The notes: generated from the letters alone by a model not told the origin. DNA of 32,301 bases from Faunimonas pinastri (GCF_900110915.1 NZ_FOFG01000022.1:1-32301); one strand, 5' to 3'. Shown: positions 1 through 7,021, counted from the stretch's first letter. Numbers and translations: made by a program.

Positions 1-29
1 TCGCTGAGATCGTAACGCGCCATCACCAT
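1..29 (-). CDS. IS5-family transposase, N-terminal fragment
   Basis: Only the first nine codons lie in the window, reading MVMARYDLS on the minus strand. A strong GGAGG ribosome binding site stands just upstream of ATG 29. N-termini of the type MARxDLxDxxW are typical of IS5-family (IS427-like) transposases, which cut and paste DNA with a DDE active site. The catalytic part is outside the window, so it is unknown whether this copy is intact. It points the same way as the copy at the right edge. Confidence 0.6.
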
Positions 30-96
30 GCTCCTCCCCGAACAGGTGAATCAGCCTTCGACCAGAAGCTCAACCCTTAATGAGTTCAGAACCTAG
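1..96 (-). mobile_element. IS5-family insertion sequence, partial (transposase-start end)
   Basis: The left edge carries one end of an insertion sequence that continues beyond the window. On the minus strand, right after CTAG (93-96), comes GTTCTGAACTCATTAAGG, which resembles the element end at 31948 onward (GTCGTAGACTCATAAG): both fit GTnnTnnACTCATnA. About 45 bases further in are a GGGGAGGAG ribosome binding site and an ATG at 29. The CTAG at the border is probably the target site and includes the TAG stop of mscL. The family is assigned from the transposase start and from the matching copy at the other edge. The internal part of the element is not visible. Confidence 0.75.
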
Positions 97-596
97 GGGC
101 CGATCGCCTGGGGACCAGACACTTCGGGACCTTGGGCAATGTTCGCTGCATTGGATGATTCCGGCGGCCCGGATATGGGCATTTCCTCGCCCTTGAGGAT
201 GTCGCGGATTTCCTGAAGCAGCAGCACCTCCGGCGGCGTCTCCTTCTTCTTCTCGTCCTGGTGCATCTTGAAGAGCTTGTTGATGCCGCGCACCAGCCCG
301 AAGACTGCGATCGACACGATCATGAACTTGATGACCGCATTGATGAACAGGCCGAAATTCCACGTGACCGCACCGGCCGCCTTGGCCTGCGCGATGGTGT
401 TGAAGTGACCGTCGCCCTTCAACACGATGAAGAACTGCGAGAAATCGACCTGCCCGAGCAACAGTCCGATCGGTGGCATGATGATGTCGTCGACGAGGGA
501 GGAGACGATCCCGCTGAAGGCCGCGCCGAGAATGACGCCGACGGCCAGATCGAGAACGTTGCCGCGCAGAGCGAACTTCTTGAATTCGTTGAGCAT
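93..596 (-). CDS. mscL: large-conductance mechanosensitive channel MscL
   Basis: This encodes the inner-membrane pentameric channel that opens under high membrane tension and releases solutes during osmotic downshock. The 167-residue product begins MLNEFKKFALRGNVLDLAVG, the family signature, with a first membrane helix at about 18-45 and a second at about 80-105. It ends in the usual C-terminal helix (about 122-136, EVLLLQEIRDILK). The ATG at 596 was chosen because AAAGG lies a few bases upstream and family homology starts there; the frame is open further upstream. A Pro/Gly/Ser-rich tail of about 30 residues extends past the usual family end. The TAG stop lies in the CTAG where the insertion sequence begins, so the tail may be native or affected by the insertion. 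Confidence 0.96.
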   Translation of the reverse strand: MLNEFKKFALRGNVLDLAVGVILGAAFSGIVSSLVDDIIMPPIGLLLGQVDFSQFFIVLKGDGHFNTIAQAKAAGAVTWNFGLFINAVIKFMIVSIAVFGLVRGINKLFKMHQDEKKKETPPEVLLLQEIRDILKGEEMPISGPPESSNAANIAQGPEVSGPQAIGP

Positions 597-761
597 GATG
601 CCTTTATGAAGGAGACACGGAGTGTGATGGTGTATTCTTGTCTTACCGCAAAATGGGGCAAGGATGCGGGGCGGGCAAGATTGCGCCGGCATCGCTGCCA
701 TCCGTGTGGAACAAGCTGGCCCGAGCCGCATTAGGGCTGAGGTCTGAAAGGAGCCGGAACC

Positions 762-1127
762 ATGGATGAGCTTCGCAAGCTCGCTTACCTCTCGGTGATG
801 CGCAGCATCATGGTTCCATTGACGGCGATCGCCATTCTGATGGCGCTCCTGAGTTTCCATCCCGACCTGGCCCTGAAGGTCGGCGGCCTCGGCTGCATCG
901 GCCTCTCCGCGCTGCTCTTCTACCGCTCCTCGTCCAGCGGCGATGCCGACCCTACCAACACCGAGCTCTGGGGCCTCGTCTCCGCCGATCCTCGCGCCCG
1001 GCGAGGCGACATCCGCAAGCAGGTGAACGAAACCATGGCGGAAGCCTATCTGCGCTTCGCCCGCTTTTCAGCGGCCGCTTCCGTCGCCTTCTTCGCCGGG
1101 GCGATTGCCGCCCGCTCGGCGCTCTGA
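762..1127 (+). CDS. small hypothetical integral membrane protein
   Basis: I do not recognise a named family in this 121-residue protein. It has three hydrophobic stretches, at about 16-32, 38-54 and 103-118. A polar middle (about 56-100) contains DADPTNTELWGLVSADPRARRGD, so it is probably a small inner-membrane protein. AAAGGAG lies 10 bases upstream of the ATG, which supports the start and shows that it is a real gene. It is divergent from mscL, and the 165-base gap must hold both promoters. Proteins of this size and layout occur as uncharacterised proteins in Hyphomicrobiales, but no function can be given. Confidence 0.8.
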   Translation: MDELRKLAYLSVMRSIMVPLTAIAILMALLSFHPDLALKVGGLGCIGLSALLFYRSSSSGDADPTNTELWGLVSADPRARRGDIRKQVNETMAEAYLRFARFSAAASVAFFAGAIAARSAL

Positions 1128-1325
1128 GGCGCCTGCCGCGACGGAATTTCGGCTTGTAAGCCGCAGCGCCGAGAATTGCGGTGCGGGGAATTGAAGCCCG
1201 GGGACAAGTCTTTCCCGCTCTGCTAGAGCCGCATGGACGCGATTCGCTGCTCGCCGGCGCGTCCGATTGATTCGGAATGGCCGCCCGCCTCCGGCAATCT
1301 CTCCCGAGCTGCCGGAACCTCCCCC

Positions 1326-2213
1326 ATGCTGAAGGGCATCGTCCTCGCCTTCCTGTCCTATGCCGCCTATGCGATGAGCGACGCCTCCATCAAGTTCCTG
1401 AACGGGCGGCTCGATCCCTTCGAGGTGGTATTCATCGGGACAGTGTTCGGCTTCGCCGCCGTGCCCTTCATGATGAAACGGGACGACCGCTGGGCCGATC
1501 TCTACCGCACGACGCGACGCAAGCTCTGGCTGCTCCGCGCACTGGTCGCGGTCACGGGGTCGGTTTCCAGCGTGATCGCCTTCACCGCGCTTCCCATGGC
1601 GGAAGCGTTCGCGCTGATCTTCCTGCTGCCGCTGTTCGTGACGATCTTCTCCGTGCTGTTTCTGGGCGAGAAGGTCGGCTGGCGTCGCTGGTCGGCCGTG
1701 ATCGCCGGCTTCGTGGGCGTGCTCGTGGTGCTCCGGCCGGGCTTTCGCGAACTCGGCATCGGCCATTTGGCGGCGATCGTCGGCGGCCTTTCCGGCGCGG
1801 TCGCGATCATCATCCTGCGCGTGCTGGGGCCGACTGAAAAGCGCGTCACGCTCTATGGCAGCGGGCTGGCCGGTCCGCTCGTGGCGGCGGCGATCCTGAT
1901 GATCCCCGGCTTTCGGTGGCCCACCCTCGAACTCTGGCTGCCGCTGCTGAGCTACGGCCTTCTCGGCGCGCTCGGCAACATCCTGCTCATGGTCGCCGCC
2001 CAATTCGCGCCGGCCAGCCGGATCGCGCCGCCCCAATACAGCCAGATGATCTGGGGTGTGGGCTTCGGCTACTTCCTCTTCGGCGACCGGCTCGACGTGT
2101 TCATGGTGATCGGCATCGCCATCATCATGGGCGCCGGGCTCGTCACCTTCGTGCGCGAGGAGCAGAAGACGCGCTGGTGGCGGCGCACGCCGGTGATGCG
2201 CGCGCGGAGCTGA
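1326..2213 (+). CDS. EamA/DMT-family transporter
   Basis: A member of the drug/metabolite transporter superfamily, usually an inner-membrane exporter of metabolites or amino acids. The 295-residue protein has about ten hydrophobic helices in two EamA repeats (roughly 1-138 and 145-278). Typical features are GEKVGWRRWSAVIAGFVGV near the end of the first repeat and LFGDRLDVFMVIGIAIIMGAG near the end of the second. The frame is open from an ATG at 1233, but the intervening 31 residues are not membrane-like, so the start was set at 1326 (MLKGIVLAFL). No good ribosome binding site is visible for either start. The substrate is unknown. It converges on yjbQ with 30 bases between the stops. Confidence 0.9.
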   Translation: MLKGIVLAFLSYAAYAMSDASIKFLNGRLDPFEVVFIGTVFGFAAVPFMMKRDDRWADLYRTTRRKLWLLRALVAVTGSVSSVIAFTALPMAEAFALIFLLPLFVTIFSVLFLGEKVGWRRWSAVIAGFVGVLVVLRPGFRELGIGHLAAIVGGLSGAVAIIILRVLGPTEKRVTLYGSGLAGPLVAAAILMIPGFRWPTLELWLPLLSYGLLGALGNILLMVAAQFAPASRIAPPQYSQMIWGVGFGYFLFGDRLDVFMVIGIAIIMGAGLVTFVREEQKTRWWRRTPVMRARS

Positions 2214-2243
2214 CGCTACCCTTACCCCTCCGTTGGGCCGCGA

Positions 2244-2699
2244 TCAGCTGCCGCTATAGGTCAGCACGATCGTGCGCCGGTGCGGCCGATCCCGGTGCTC
2301 GATCAGGTAGATGCCCTGCCATGTCCCGAGTTGCAGCCGGCCTTCCGCGACGGGCAGGACGAGGGAGGCGTCCGTTACCATGGTCCTGACATGGGCGGGC
2401 ATGTCGTCCGGCCCTTCCGCGTCGTGCACCCAACCGAAATCGCGCGGCGCCAGACGATCCAGCGCCGTCATCAGGTCGGTGCGGACGTCCGGATCGGCAT
2501 TCTCCTGCACGGTCAGCGAGGCCGAGGTGTGGCGGACGAAGACGTTGAGGAGCCCGTCGCCGGCCTGGGCCTGCCGGAGGAACCGCGCGAGCTCGCCGGT
2601 GATCTCGGTGAATCCGGGGCGGCGCGTTTCGATGGCGAGGGTCGCGCGGCAGATCCGGCCGTGGGTCGTCTCGCCGATCGGGCCGAGGGTCGTGGTCAT
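2244..2699 (-). CDS. YjbQ family protein (UPF0047)
   Basis: A 151-residue member of the YjbQ/UPF0047 family, small cytoplasmic trimeric proteins. Some members have weak thiamin phosphate synthase activity in vitro, but the physiological role is unsettled. Family motifs are clear: HTSASLTVQENADP at 57-70, HDAEGPDDMPAHV at 92-104 and LQLGTWQGIYLIEHRDRPHR at 122-141, the last containing conserved residues of the putative active site. The ATG at 2699 overlaps the nth stop by four bases (ATGA), so the two genes are probably translated from one message. Confidence 0.93.
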   Translation of the reverse strand: MTTTLGPIGETTHGRICRATLAIETRRPGFTEITGELARFLRQAQAGDGLLNVFVRHTSASLTVQENADPDVRTDLMTALDRLAPRDFGWVHDAEGPDDMPAHVRTMVTDASLVLPVAEGRLQLGTWQGIYLIEHRDRPHRRTIVLTYSGS

Positions 2700-3508
2700 G
2701 GCGTCTCCAGTCGCGACAGCGTGTCCGCCATCGCGGCCGCTTCCAGTTCCGGCACGCGGGAATAGCGCCCGGCGGGCTGCACCTTCTCCTTGAAGCGGCA
2801 GACATCGGCGATGGGGCAGACAGGGCAATCGGGCTTGCGCGCCTTGCAGACGTAGCGGCCGTGCAGGATCAGCCAGTGATGGGCGTGCAGGCGGAAACGG
2901 TCGGGCGTCACGCGCTCCAGCACCTGCTCCACCGCGTCCACGTCCTTGCCGGGCGCGAGGCCCGTTCGGTTGGAAACGCGGAATATGTGCGTGTCGACGG
3001 CGATGGTCGGGTGACCGAAGGCGATGTTGAGCACGACGTTCGCCGTCTTGCGCCCGACGCCCGGCAGCTTTTCCAGCGCCTCGCGGTCGGGCGGCACTTC
3101 GCTTCCATGCTCCTCAACGAGGAGACGGGAAAGCTCCACCACGTTCTTCGCCTTGCCGCGAAAGAGGCCGATCGTCTTGATATGCTCGGTCACGGCCTCG
3201 ACGCCGAGCGCCAGCATCTTTTCCGGCGTATCGGCGATCTCGAAGAGCCGCCGCGTCGCCTTGTTGACGCCGGCATCCGTCGCCTGCGCGGAAAGGACGA
3301 CAGCCACCAGCAAGGTGAAGGGGTTCACATATTCCAGCTCGCCCTTCGGCTCCGGGTTCTTCGCGTGGAGGCGGGTGAAGAGGAGCTCGATCTCGGGCCG
3401 GCTCAGACGGGTGCGGGTGCCGCGCTTTGCCGGCTTGCGCGCTGCCGCAGGGGCGGGCTTTGTCCGGGCGGCGTCGGGAGCGGAAAGGGCGGTGGTGATC
3501 TTGGCCAT
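2696..3508 (-). CDS. nth: endonuclease III (DNA glycosylase/AP lyase)
   Basis: Endonuclease III removes oxidised pyrimidines from DNA and cleaves the resulting abasic site in base excision repair. The 270-residue product has the helix-hairpin-helix LPGVGRKTANVV (148-159) with the catalytic lysine at 154 and the catalytic aspartate at 172 (AVDTHIFR). A complete [4Fe-4S] ligand set follows, Cys221-x6-Cys228-x2-Cys231-x5-Cys237. The first 30 or so residues are a basic Ala/Pro/Lys-rich extension seen in rhizobial Nth. The start at 3508 is the only reasonable ATG after the family region. It lies only 22 bases from the divergent DUF2244 start, and the gene overlaps yjbQ downstream. Confidence 0.97.
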   Translation of the reverse strand: MAKITTALSAPDAARTKPAPAAARKPAKRGTRTRLSRPEIELLFTRLHAKNPEPKGELEYVNPFTLLVAVVLSAQATDAGVNKATRRLFEIADTPEKMLALGVEAVTEHIKTIGLFRGKAKNVVELSRLLVEEHGSEVPPDREALEKLPGVGRKTANVVLNIAFGHPTIAVDTHIFRVSNRTGLAPGKDVDAVEQVLERVTPDRFRLHAHHWLILHGRYVCKARKPDCPVCPIADVCRFKEKVQPAGRYSRVPELEAAAMADTLSRLETP

Positions 3509-3530
3509 CCGCTCTCTATATTGAGACGGC
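3509..3530. promoter_or_regulatory. 22-bp divergent spacer between nth and DUF2244 gene
   Basis: The start codons of nth (minus) and the DUF2244 gene (plus) are separated by only 22 bases. The spacer contains the AT-rich core CTATATTGAG, unusual in such GC-rich DNA. It could serve as a -10 element in either direction (TATATT on plus, CAATAT or TATAGA on minus). If so, transcripts would begin at or within a few bases of each ATG, giving leaderless or nearly leaderless messages, and the -35 elements would lie inside the opposite coding region. This is inference from position and composition. Confidence 0.35.
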
Positions 3531-4058
3531 ATGGCTTCCGACAATGCCCTTGAGGACGACGCTTCCGGCGCGGACGGCACCGAAGAAGACGGCTTCGACG
3601 CCGTCATCTTTGCCGCCACGCTGACCGCGCATCGCTCGCTCGGCCGGCGCGGCTTCGTCGTGCTGATGGGCGTGATCGCGGCGATCTGGTTCGGCACGGG
3701 CCTGGTCTTCTGGCGCATCGGCGCTTGGCCGGTCTTCGGCTTCTGCGGGCTGGACGTGCTGGCGATCTATCTGGCCTTCCGCATCAACTACCGGCAGGCC
3801 CGCGCCTATGAGGAGATCGAGGTGAGCCGCGCCGCGCTGGTGATCCGCAAGGTGGCGGCGAACGGACGCGTGCGGGAGTTCCGCTTCAATCCGCTCTGGG
3901 TGCGGCTGCGGATCGTGGAGGACAAGGAAGAGGGCGTCACGGCCATCCGCGTCCTGGCGCGGGGCGAGGGCGTGCCGGTCGGCGGCTTCCTCAATCCCGA
4001 CGACCGCACCAGCTTCGCCGGCGCCTTCGGAGCGGCCCTTGCCGAAGCGCGGCGCTGA
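3531..4058 (+). CDS. DUF2244 domain-containing membrane protein
   Basis: A 175-residue protein of the DUF2244 family, conserved in alphaproteobacteria and often encoded beside nth. After an acidic N-terminus (about 1-25) there are two membrane helices (about 41-61 and 66-84). A soluble C-terminal domain follows with AYEEIEVSRAALVIRK (92-107) and FNPLWVRL. No biochemical role is established for the family. The ATG at 3531 is the only candidate before the helices; its ribosome binding site is weak. A strong hairpin follows seven bases after the stop. Confidence 0.9.
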   Translation: MASDNALEDDASGADGTEEDGFDAVIFAATLTAHRSLGRRGFVVLMGVIAAIWFGTGLVFWRIGAWPVFGFCGLDVLAIYLAFRINYRQARAYEEIEVSRAALVIRKVAANGRVREFRFNPLWVRLRIVEDKEEGVTAIRVLARGEGVPVGGFLNPDDRTSFAGAFGAALAEARR

Positions 4059-4064
4059 TCCGCT

Positions 4065-4092
4065 CGACGTTTCGGCGCGGGCCGAAGCGTCG
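4065..4092 (+). terminator. strong hairpin after DUF2244 gene, no T-run
   Basis: CGACGTTTCGGC (4065-4076) pairs with GCCGAAGCGTCG (4081-4092) around the loop GCGG. This gives a 12-bp stem with a single T-G wobble. It starts seven bases after the DUF2244 stop codon. No T-run follows (GAGCAAGA), so it is not a classical intrinsic terminator. It may shield the 3' end of the message, assist termination, or act in the leader of the next gene. Confidence 0.5.
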
Positions 4093-4155
4093 GAGCAAGA
4101 ATCGGGTGGTTTCGGGCCCGTTCTCCCGGCATCTTCCAGACCCATGGAGGATGCC

Positions 4156-5058
4156 ATGTCGCTTCACATGCAGTCAGTCACGCCGGTCGATTTCGGGCTC
4201 TACGAGTCGCATGCCGATTACCGCATGGTTCGGCAGGTCGTGGAATACCTCACGGAGAACTGGCGCGAGCAGCCGTCGCTCGACGCGATCGCCGCCCGCG
4301 TCGGCATGGAGCCGACACGGCTGCAGAAGCTCTTCACGCGCTGGGCGGGCCTGTCGCCCAAGGCCTTCATCCAGGCGCAGACGCTGGACCATGCGCGGCG
4401 GCTTCTCGCCGATTCAGCCTCCGTGCTCGATTGCGCCTATGAGGTCGGCCTGTCCGGGCCGGGGCGGCTGCACGATCTCTTCGTGACGCATGAGGCGATC
4501 ACGCCCGGCGCCTACAAGGCGCGCGGCGAGGGGCTGGTGCTGCGCTACGGCTTCCATCCCTCGCCCTTCGGCCAGGCGCTGGTGCTGATCACCGAGCACG
4601 GGCTGGCGGGCCTCGCCTTCGCCGACGAGGGCGAGGAGGAAAAGGTACTCGCCGACATGACGGCGCGCTGGCCGCGGGCGCATTACGTCCGCGACGTGGT
4701 GGAAACCGCCGCCTATGCCCGGCGCATCTTCGACCGGCGGGAATGGCGGCCGGAAACGCCGCTGCGCATCGTGATGATCGGCAGCGATTTCCAGATCCGC
4801 GTCTGGCGGGCGCTGCTGCGCATCCCATTGGGGCAGGCGACCACCTATTCCGACATCGCCCGGCACATCGAGCGGCCGACCGCGGCGCGCGCCGTGGGCG
4901 GGGTTGTCGGCGCCAATCCGATCTCCTTCGTCGTTCCCTGTCACCGCGTGCTGGGCCGCTCCGGCGCGCTGACGGGCTATCATTGGGGACTGACGCGCAA
5001 GCGCGCGATCCTCGGCTGGGAGGCGGGGGTGGCCGGAGCGAAAAGCGGGCGCGAATGA
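4156..5058 (+). CDS. HTH/methylated-DNA-protein-cysteine methyltransferase (Ada-like)
   Basis: This protein joins an AraC-type helix-turn-helix region (about 22-122) to an O6-alkylguanine-DNA alkyltransferase domain (about 130-290). The active-site motif PCHRV carries the alkyl-accepting Cys262, followed by GALTGYHWGLTRK (270-282). It should directly reverse O6-alkylguanine lesions and may also regulate transcription. Unlike E. coli Ada, it lacks the N-terminal zinc and Cys38 methylphosphotriester-sensing domain. The start at 4156 was chosen because GGAGG (4146-4150) lies five bases upstream; an in-frame ATG at 4144 has no such site. The length is 300 residues. It stands alone between two hairpins, so it is probably its own transcription unit. 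Confidence 0.93.
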   Translation: MSLHMQSVTPVDFGLYESHADYRMVRQVVEYLTENWREQPSLDAIAARVGMEPTRLQKLFTRWAGLSPKAFIQAQTLDHARRLLADSASVLDCAYEVGLSGPGRLHDLFVTHEAITPGAYKARGEGLVLRYGFHPSPFGQALVLITEHGLAGLAFADEGEEEKVLADMTARWPRAHYVRDVVETAAYARRIFDRREWRPETPLRIVMIGSDFQIRVWRALLRIPLGQATTYSDIARHIERPTAARAVGGVVGANPISFVVPCHRVLGRSGALTGYHWGLTRKRAILGWEAGVAGAKSGRE

Positions 5059-5080
5059 GCCGCGCTTGACGTGGGGCGCA

Positions 5081-5103
5081 ATCCCGACCATCTCAGTCGG
5101 GAT
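5081..5103. promoter_or_regulatory. inverted repeat upstream of nfuA
   Basis: ATCCCGAC (5081-5088) and GTCGGGAT (5096-5103) form a perfect 8-bp inverted repeat around a 7-base loop. It lies 22 bases after the Ada-like gene and 49 bases before nfuA. No T-run follows, so it is either a weak terminator for the upstream gene or a protein-binding operator. A TTGACG at 5066-5071 lies just upstream and could be a -35 element, in which case the repeat would overlap the core promoter. That placement would suit an iron or Fe-S regulator, but this is inference. Confidence 0.4.
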
Positions 5104-5152
5104 ATCATCCAGGATCCGCGGCCTTGACCCGTGGAAACCGAGGGCTGCCCCA

Positions 5153-5704
5153 ATGTTCATCCAGACCGAAGAAACCCCCAATCCCGCGACGCTGAAGTTC
5201 CTGCCCGGCCGCATCGTGCTGGAAGAGGGCACGCGCGACTTCCGCGATTCCGTCGACGCCTACCTGTCGCCGCTCGCCAGCCGGATCTTCGAGGTCGAGG
5301 GCGTCACCGGCGTGTTCCTCGGACAGGATTTCGTCACGGTCACCAAGACGGACATGGACTGGGCGCATATCAAGCCCGCCGTTCTCGGCGCGATCATGGA
5401 GCATTTCCTGTCCGGCGCTCCCGTCCTGAACGAGGGTGGAGCGGATCTGGAAGGCAGCGACTACGACGAGGCCGACGCGGAAACGGTTTCCACGATCAAG
5501 GAACTGATCGACACGCGCGTGCGCCCGGCGGTGGCCAATGATGGCGGCGACATCACCTTCCACGGCTACCGCGAAGGCGTGGTGTTCCTGCACATGAAGG
5601 GCGCCTGCTCCGGCTGCCCCTCCTCCACGGCCACGCTGAAGCAGGGCATCGAGAACCTGTTGCGGCATTTCGTGCCGGACGTGCAGGAAGTGCGTCCGGT
5701 CTGA
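5153..5704 (+). CDS. nfuA: NifU-like Fe-S cluster carrier/scaffold
   Basis: A 183-residue Nfu protein that carries assembled iron-sulfur clusters to target apoproteins. The N-terminal Nfu_N domain begins MFIQTEETPNPATLKFLPG and spans about 1-87. The NifU-type C-terminal domain (about 110-180) contains the cluster-binding pair Cys152-x2-Cys155 in GACSGCPSS. The ATG at 5153 matches the family N-terminus exactly; upstream in-frame sequence is not conserved-looking. It is bounded by an inverted repeat upstream and a strong intrinsic terminator downstream, so it is probably transcribed alone. Clients likely include radical-SAM proteins such as MiaB in this window; that link is inference. Confidence 0.96.
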   Translation: MFIQTEETPNPATLKFLPGRIVLEEGTRDFRDSVDAYLSPLASRIFEVEGVTGVFLGQDFVTVTKTDMDWAHIKPAVLGAIMEHFLSGAPVLNEGGADLEGSDYDEADAETVSTIKELIDTRVRPAVANDGGDITFHGYREGVVFLHMKGACSGCPSSTATLKQGIENLLRHFVPDVQEVRPV

Positions 5705-5749
5705 TCGGGTCCAACCCGGGCGAGGCCAGGCTTTTCGCCGGAATGTGAT

Positions 5750-5769
5750 GGGGCCTTCGGGCCCCTTTT
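5750..5769 (+). terminator. intrinsic terminator of nfuA
   Basis: GGGGCC (5750-5755), loop TTCG, GGCCCC (5760-5765), then TTTT (5766-5769). This is a 6-bp GC stem with a UUCG tetraloop and a short T-run, about 45 bases after the nfuA stop. The 16-base core is identical to the terminator at 24479-24494. It separates nfuA from the tsaB block. Confidence 0.9.
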
Positions 5770-5817
5770 CCTTGTCCGGGCTCGACAGGTCCGCGCCAGG
5801 CGTTTACGCGCTCTTCC

Positions 5818-6531
5818 ATGTTGCTCGCCATCGACACGGCCGGACCGGACTGCGCGGTCGCCATCGCTCGACCGGGGTCCCGCACGGGGGGTGAGGGACG
5901 CGCGGAAATCCTCGCGCGTCGGTCCGAGCGGATCGGCCGGGGCCATGCCGAGCGCCTGATGCCGCTGATCTCCGAATGCATGGCCGAGGCGGGCGTCGGC
6001 TTTTCCGAACTCACCGCTATCGCCGTCACCGTCGGTCCGGGCTCCTTTACCGGCGTCCGTATCGGCGTCGCGGCGGCGCGCGGGCTGGCGCTGGCGCTGG
6101 ATGTTCCGGCCATCGGCATCGACGTGCTGGACGCGATCGGCGAGAGCGCCCGCCGCGACCGGCCCGGCGCCGCTGTTGTCACCGCTCTCGATGCGCGCCG
6201 CGACGAGGTCTTCGCCCGCGCCCGCACGGCTGACGGCGCGGTGCTGGTTGAATCCTGCCTCACCCGCATCCCCGATCTGGCGGAGCGCTTGGCCGGTGCC
6301 GGCCGCCTCGTCCTCAACGGCTCGGCCGCACCGATGCTCGCCGAAGAGCTTCGGGAACGCGGCATCGCCGCCGAGATCGCCCCCGAAATCGCCGACGAGC
6401 GTGACGCGGCCGACATCGACAGGGTCGTCGAGCTCGCTCTGCGGGGTCGCGGCATCGTGCCGGCAAAGCCGCTTTATCTTCGCGGCGCCGATGCCAAGCC
6501 GCAGACCGGCAAGGCGGTCGCGCGGGCATGA
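5818..6531 (+). CDS. tsaB: tRNA threonylcarbamoyladenosine biosynthesis protein TsaB
   Basis: TsaB partners TsaD (and TsaE) in making N6-threonylcarbamoyladenosine at position 37 of ANN-decoding tRNAs, in the cytoplasm. The 237-residue protein has the ASKHA-type fold. It starts MLLAIDTAGPDCAVAI, has a GHAERLMPLI segment (42-51), and carries the hallmark VTVGPGSFTGVRIGVAAARG (70-89). It starts 113 bases after the nfuA stop, downstream of the terminator. It opens a tight block, and its stop overlaps the rimI start (ATGA at 6528-6531). Confidence 0.95.
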   Translation: MLLAIDTAGPDCAVAIARPGSRTGGEGRAEILARRSERIGRGHAERLMPLISECMAEAGVGFSELTAIAVTVGPGSFTGVRIGVAAARGLALALDVPAIGIDVLDAIGESARRDRPGAAVVTALDARRDEVFARARTADGAVLVESCLTRIPDLAERLAGAGRLVLNGSAAPMLAEELRERGIAAEIAPEIADERDAADIDRVVELALRGRGIVPAKPLYLRGADAKPQTGKAVARA

Positions 6532-7013
6532 TGGCGTTCGGACGGTCCTCCATTCGCGTACGGCCGGCGACGGATGCCGATCTCGACGTGCTGGCCGAAA
6601 TACACGCCGACAGTTTCCGCCGTGGCTGGAGCGAGGAGGAGTTCGACGATCTCCTGCGCCAGCCCCGCATGCATGCGCTGGTCGCGGAGCATCGCGGCGC
6701 GCTCGGCCGCGTGACAAAGGCCGGCTTCATCCTCTACCGCATCGCAGCCGACGAGGCGGAGGTGATCTCGGTTGCCGTCTGCCAGGCGTGCCGGCGGCGC
6801 GGCGTGGCGCGCAAGCTGATCGAGGAAGCGCTCCGCCATCTCTACAGCGAGAGGGTCGCCGACCTCCATCTGGAGGTGGAGGAGGGCAACAACGCCGCCA
6901 TCTCGCTCTACCGCTCGCTGGAGTTCGAGGAGACCGGGCGACGGCCCGACTACTACCGGCAGGGCCAGATGGCCGCGCGCGGCGCGCTTGTCATGCGCCG
7001 AAAGGTCCGCTAG
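6528..7013 (+). CDS. rimI: ribosomal-protein-alanine N-acetyltransferase RimI-like
   Basis: A 161-residue GNAT acetyltransferase placed directly after tsaB, as is usual for rimI, which acetylates the N-terminal alanine of ribosomal protein S18. GNAT motifs are visible: VISVAVCQACRRRGVARKLI (79-98) containing the acetyl-CoA pyrophosphate loop RRRGVA, and NNAAISLYRSLEFEETGRR (121-139) with the conserved Asn and Tyr region. The true substrate cannot be proven from sequence. The ATG at 6528 overlaps the tsaB stop; a second ATG follows immediately at 6531 and is equally possible. Confidence 0.88.
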   Translation: MMAFGRSSIRVRPATDADLDVLAEIHADSFRRGWSEEEFDDLLRQPRMHALVAEHRGALGRVTKAGFILYRIAADEAEVISVAVCQACRRRGVARKLIEEALRHLYSERVADLHLEVEEGNNAAISLYRSLEFEETGRRPDYYRQGQMAARGALVMRRKVR

Positions 7014-7021
7014 GCGGGATC

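Noticed and set aside
1233-1325. Earlier start for the EamA transporter at ATG 1233
   Set aside because: The added residues are polar and Pro/Ser/Arg-rich and not like the family N-terminus, and no ribosome binding site precedes that ATG.
1068-2036. Minus-strand open frame opposite the EamA transporter gene
   Set aside because: The plus strand gives a well-formed ten-helix transporter. The antisense product is His/Arg/Asp/Glu-rich without domains.
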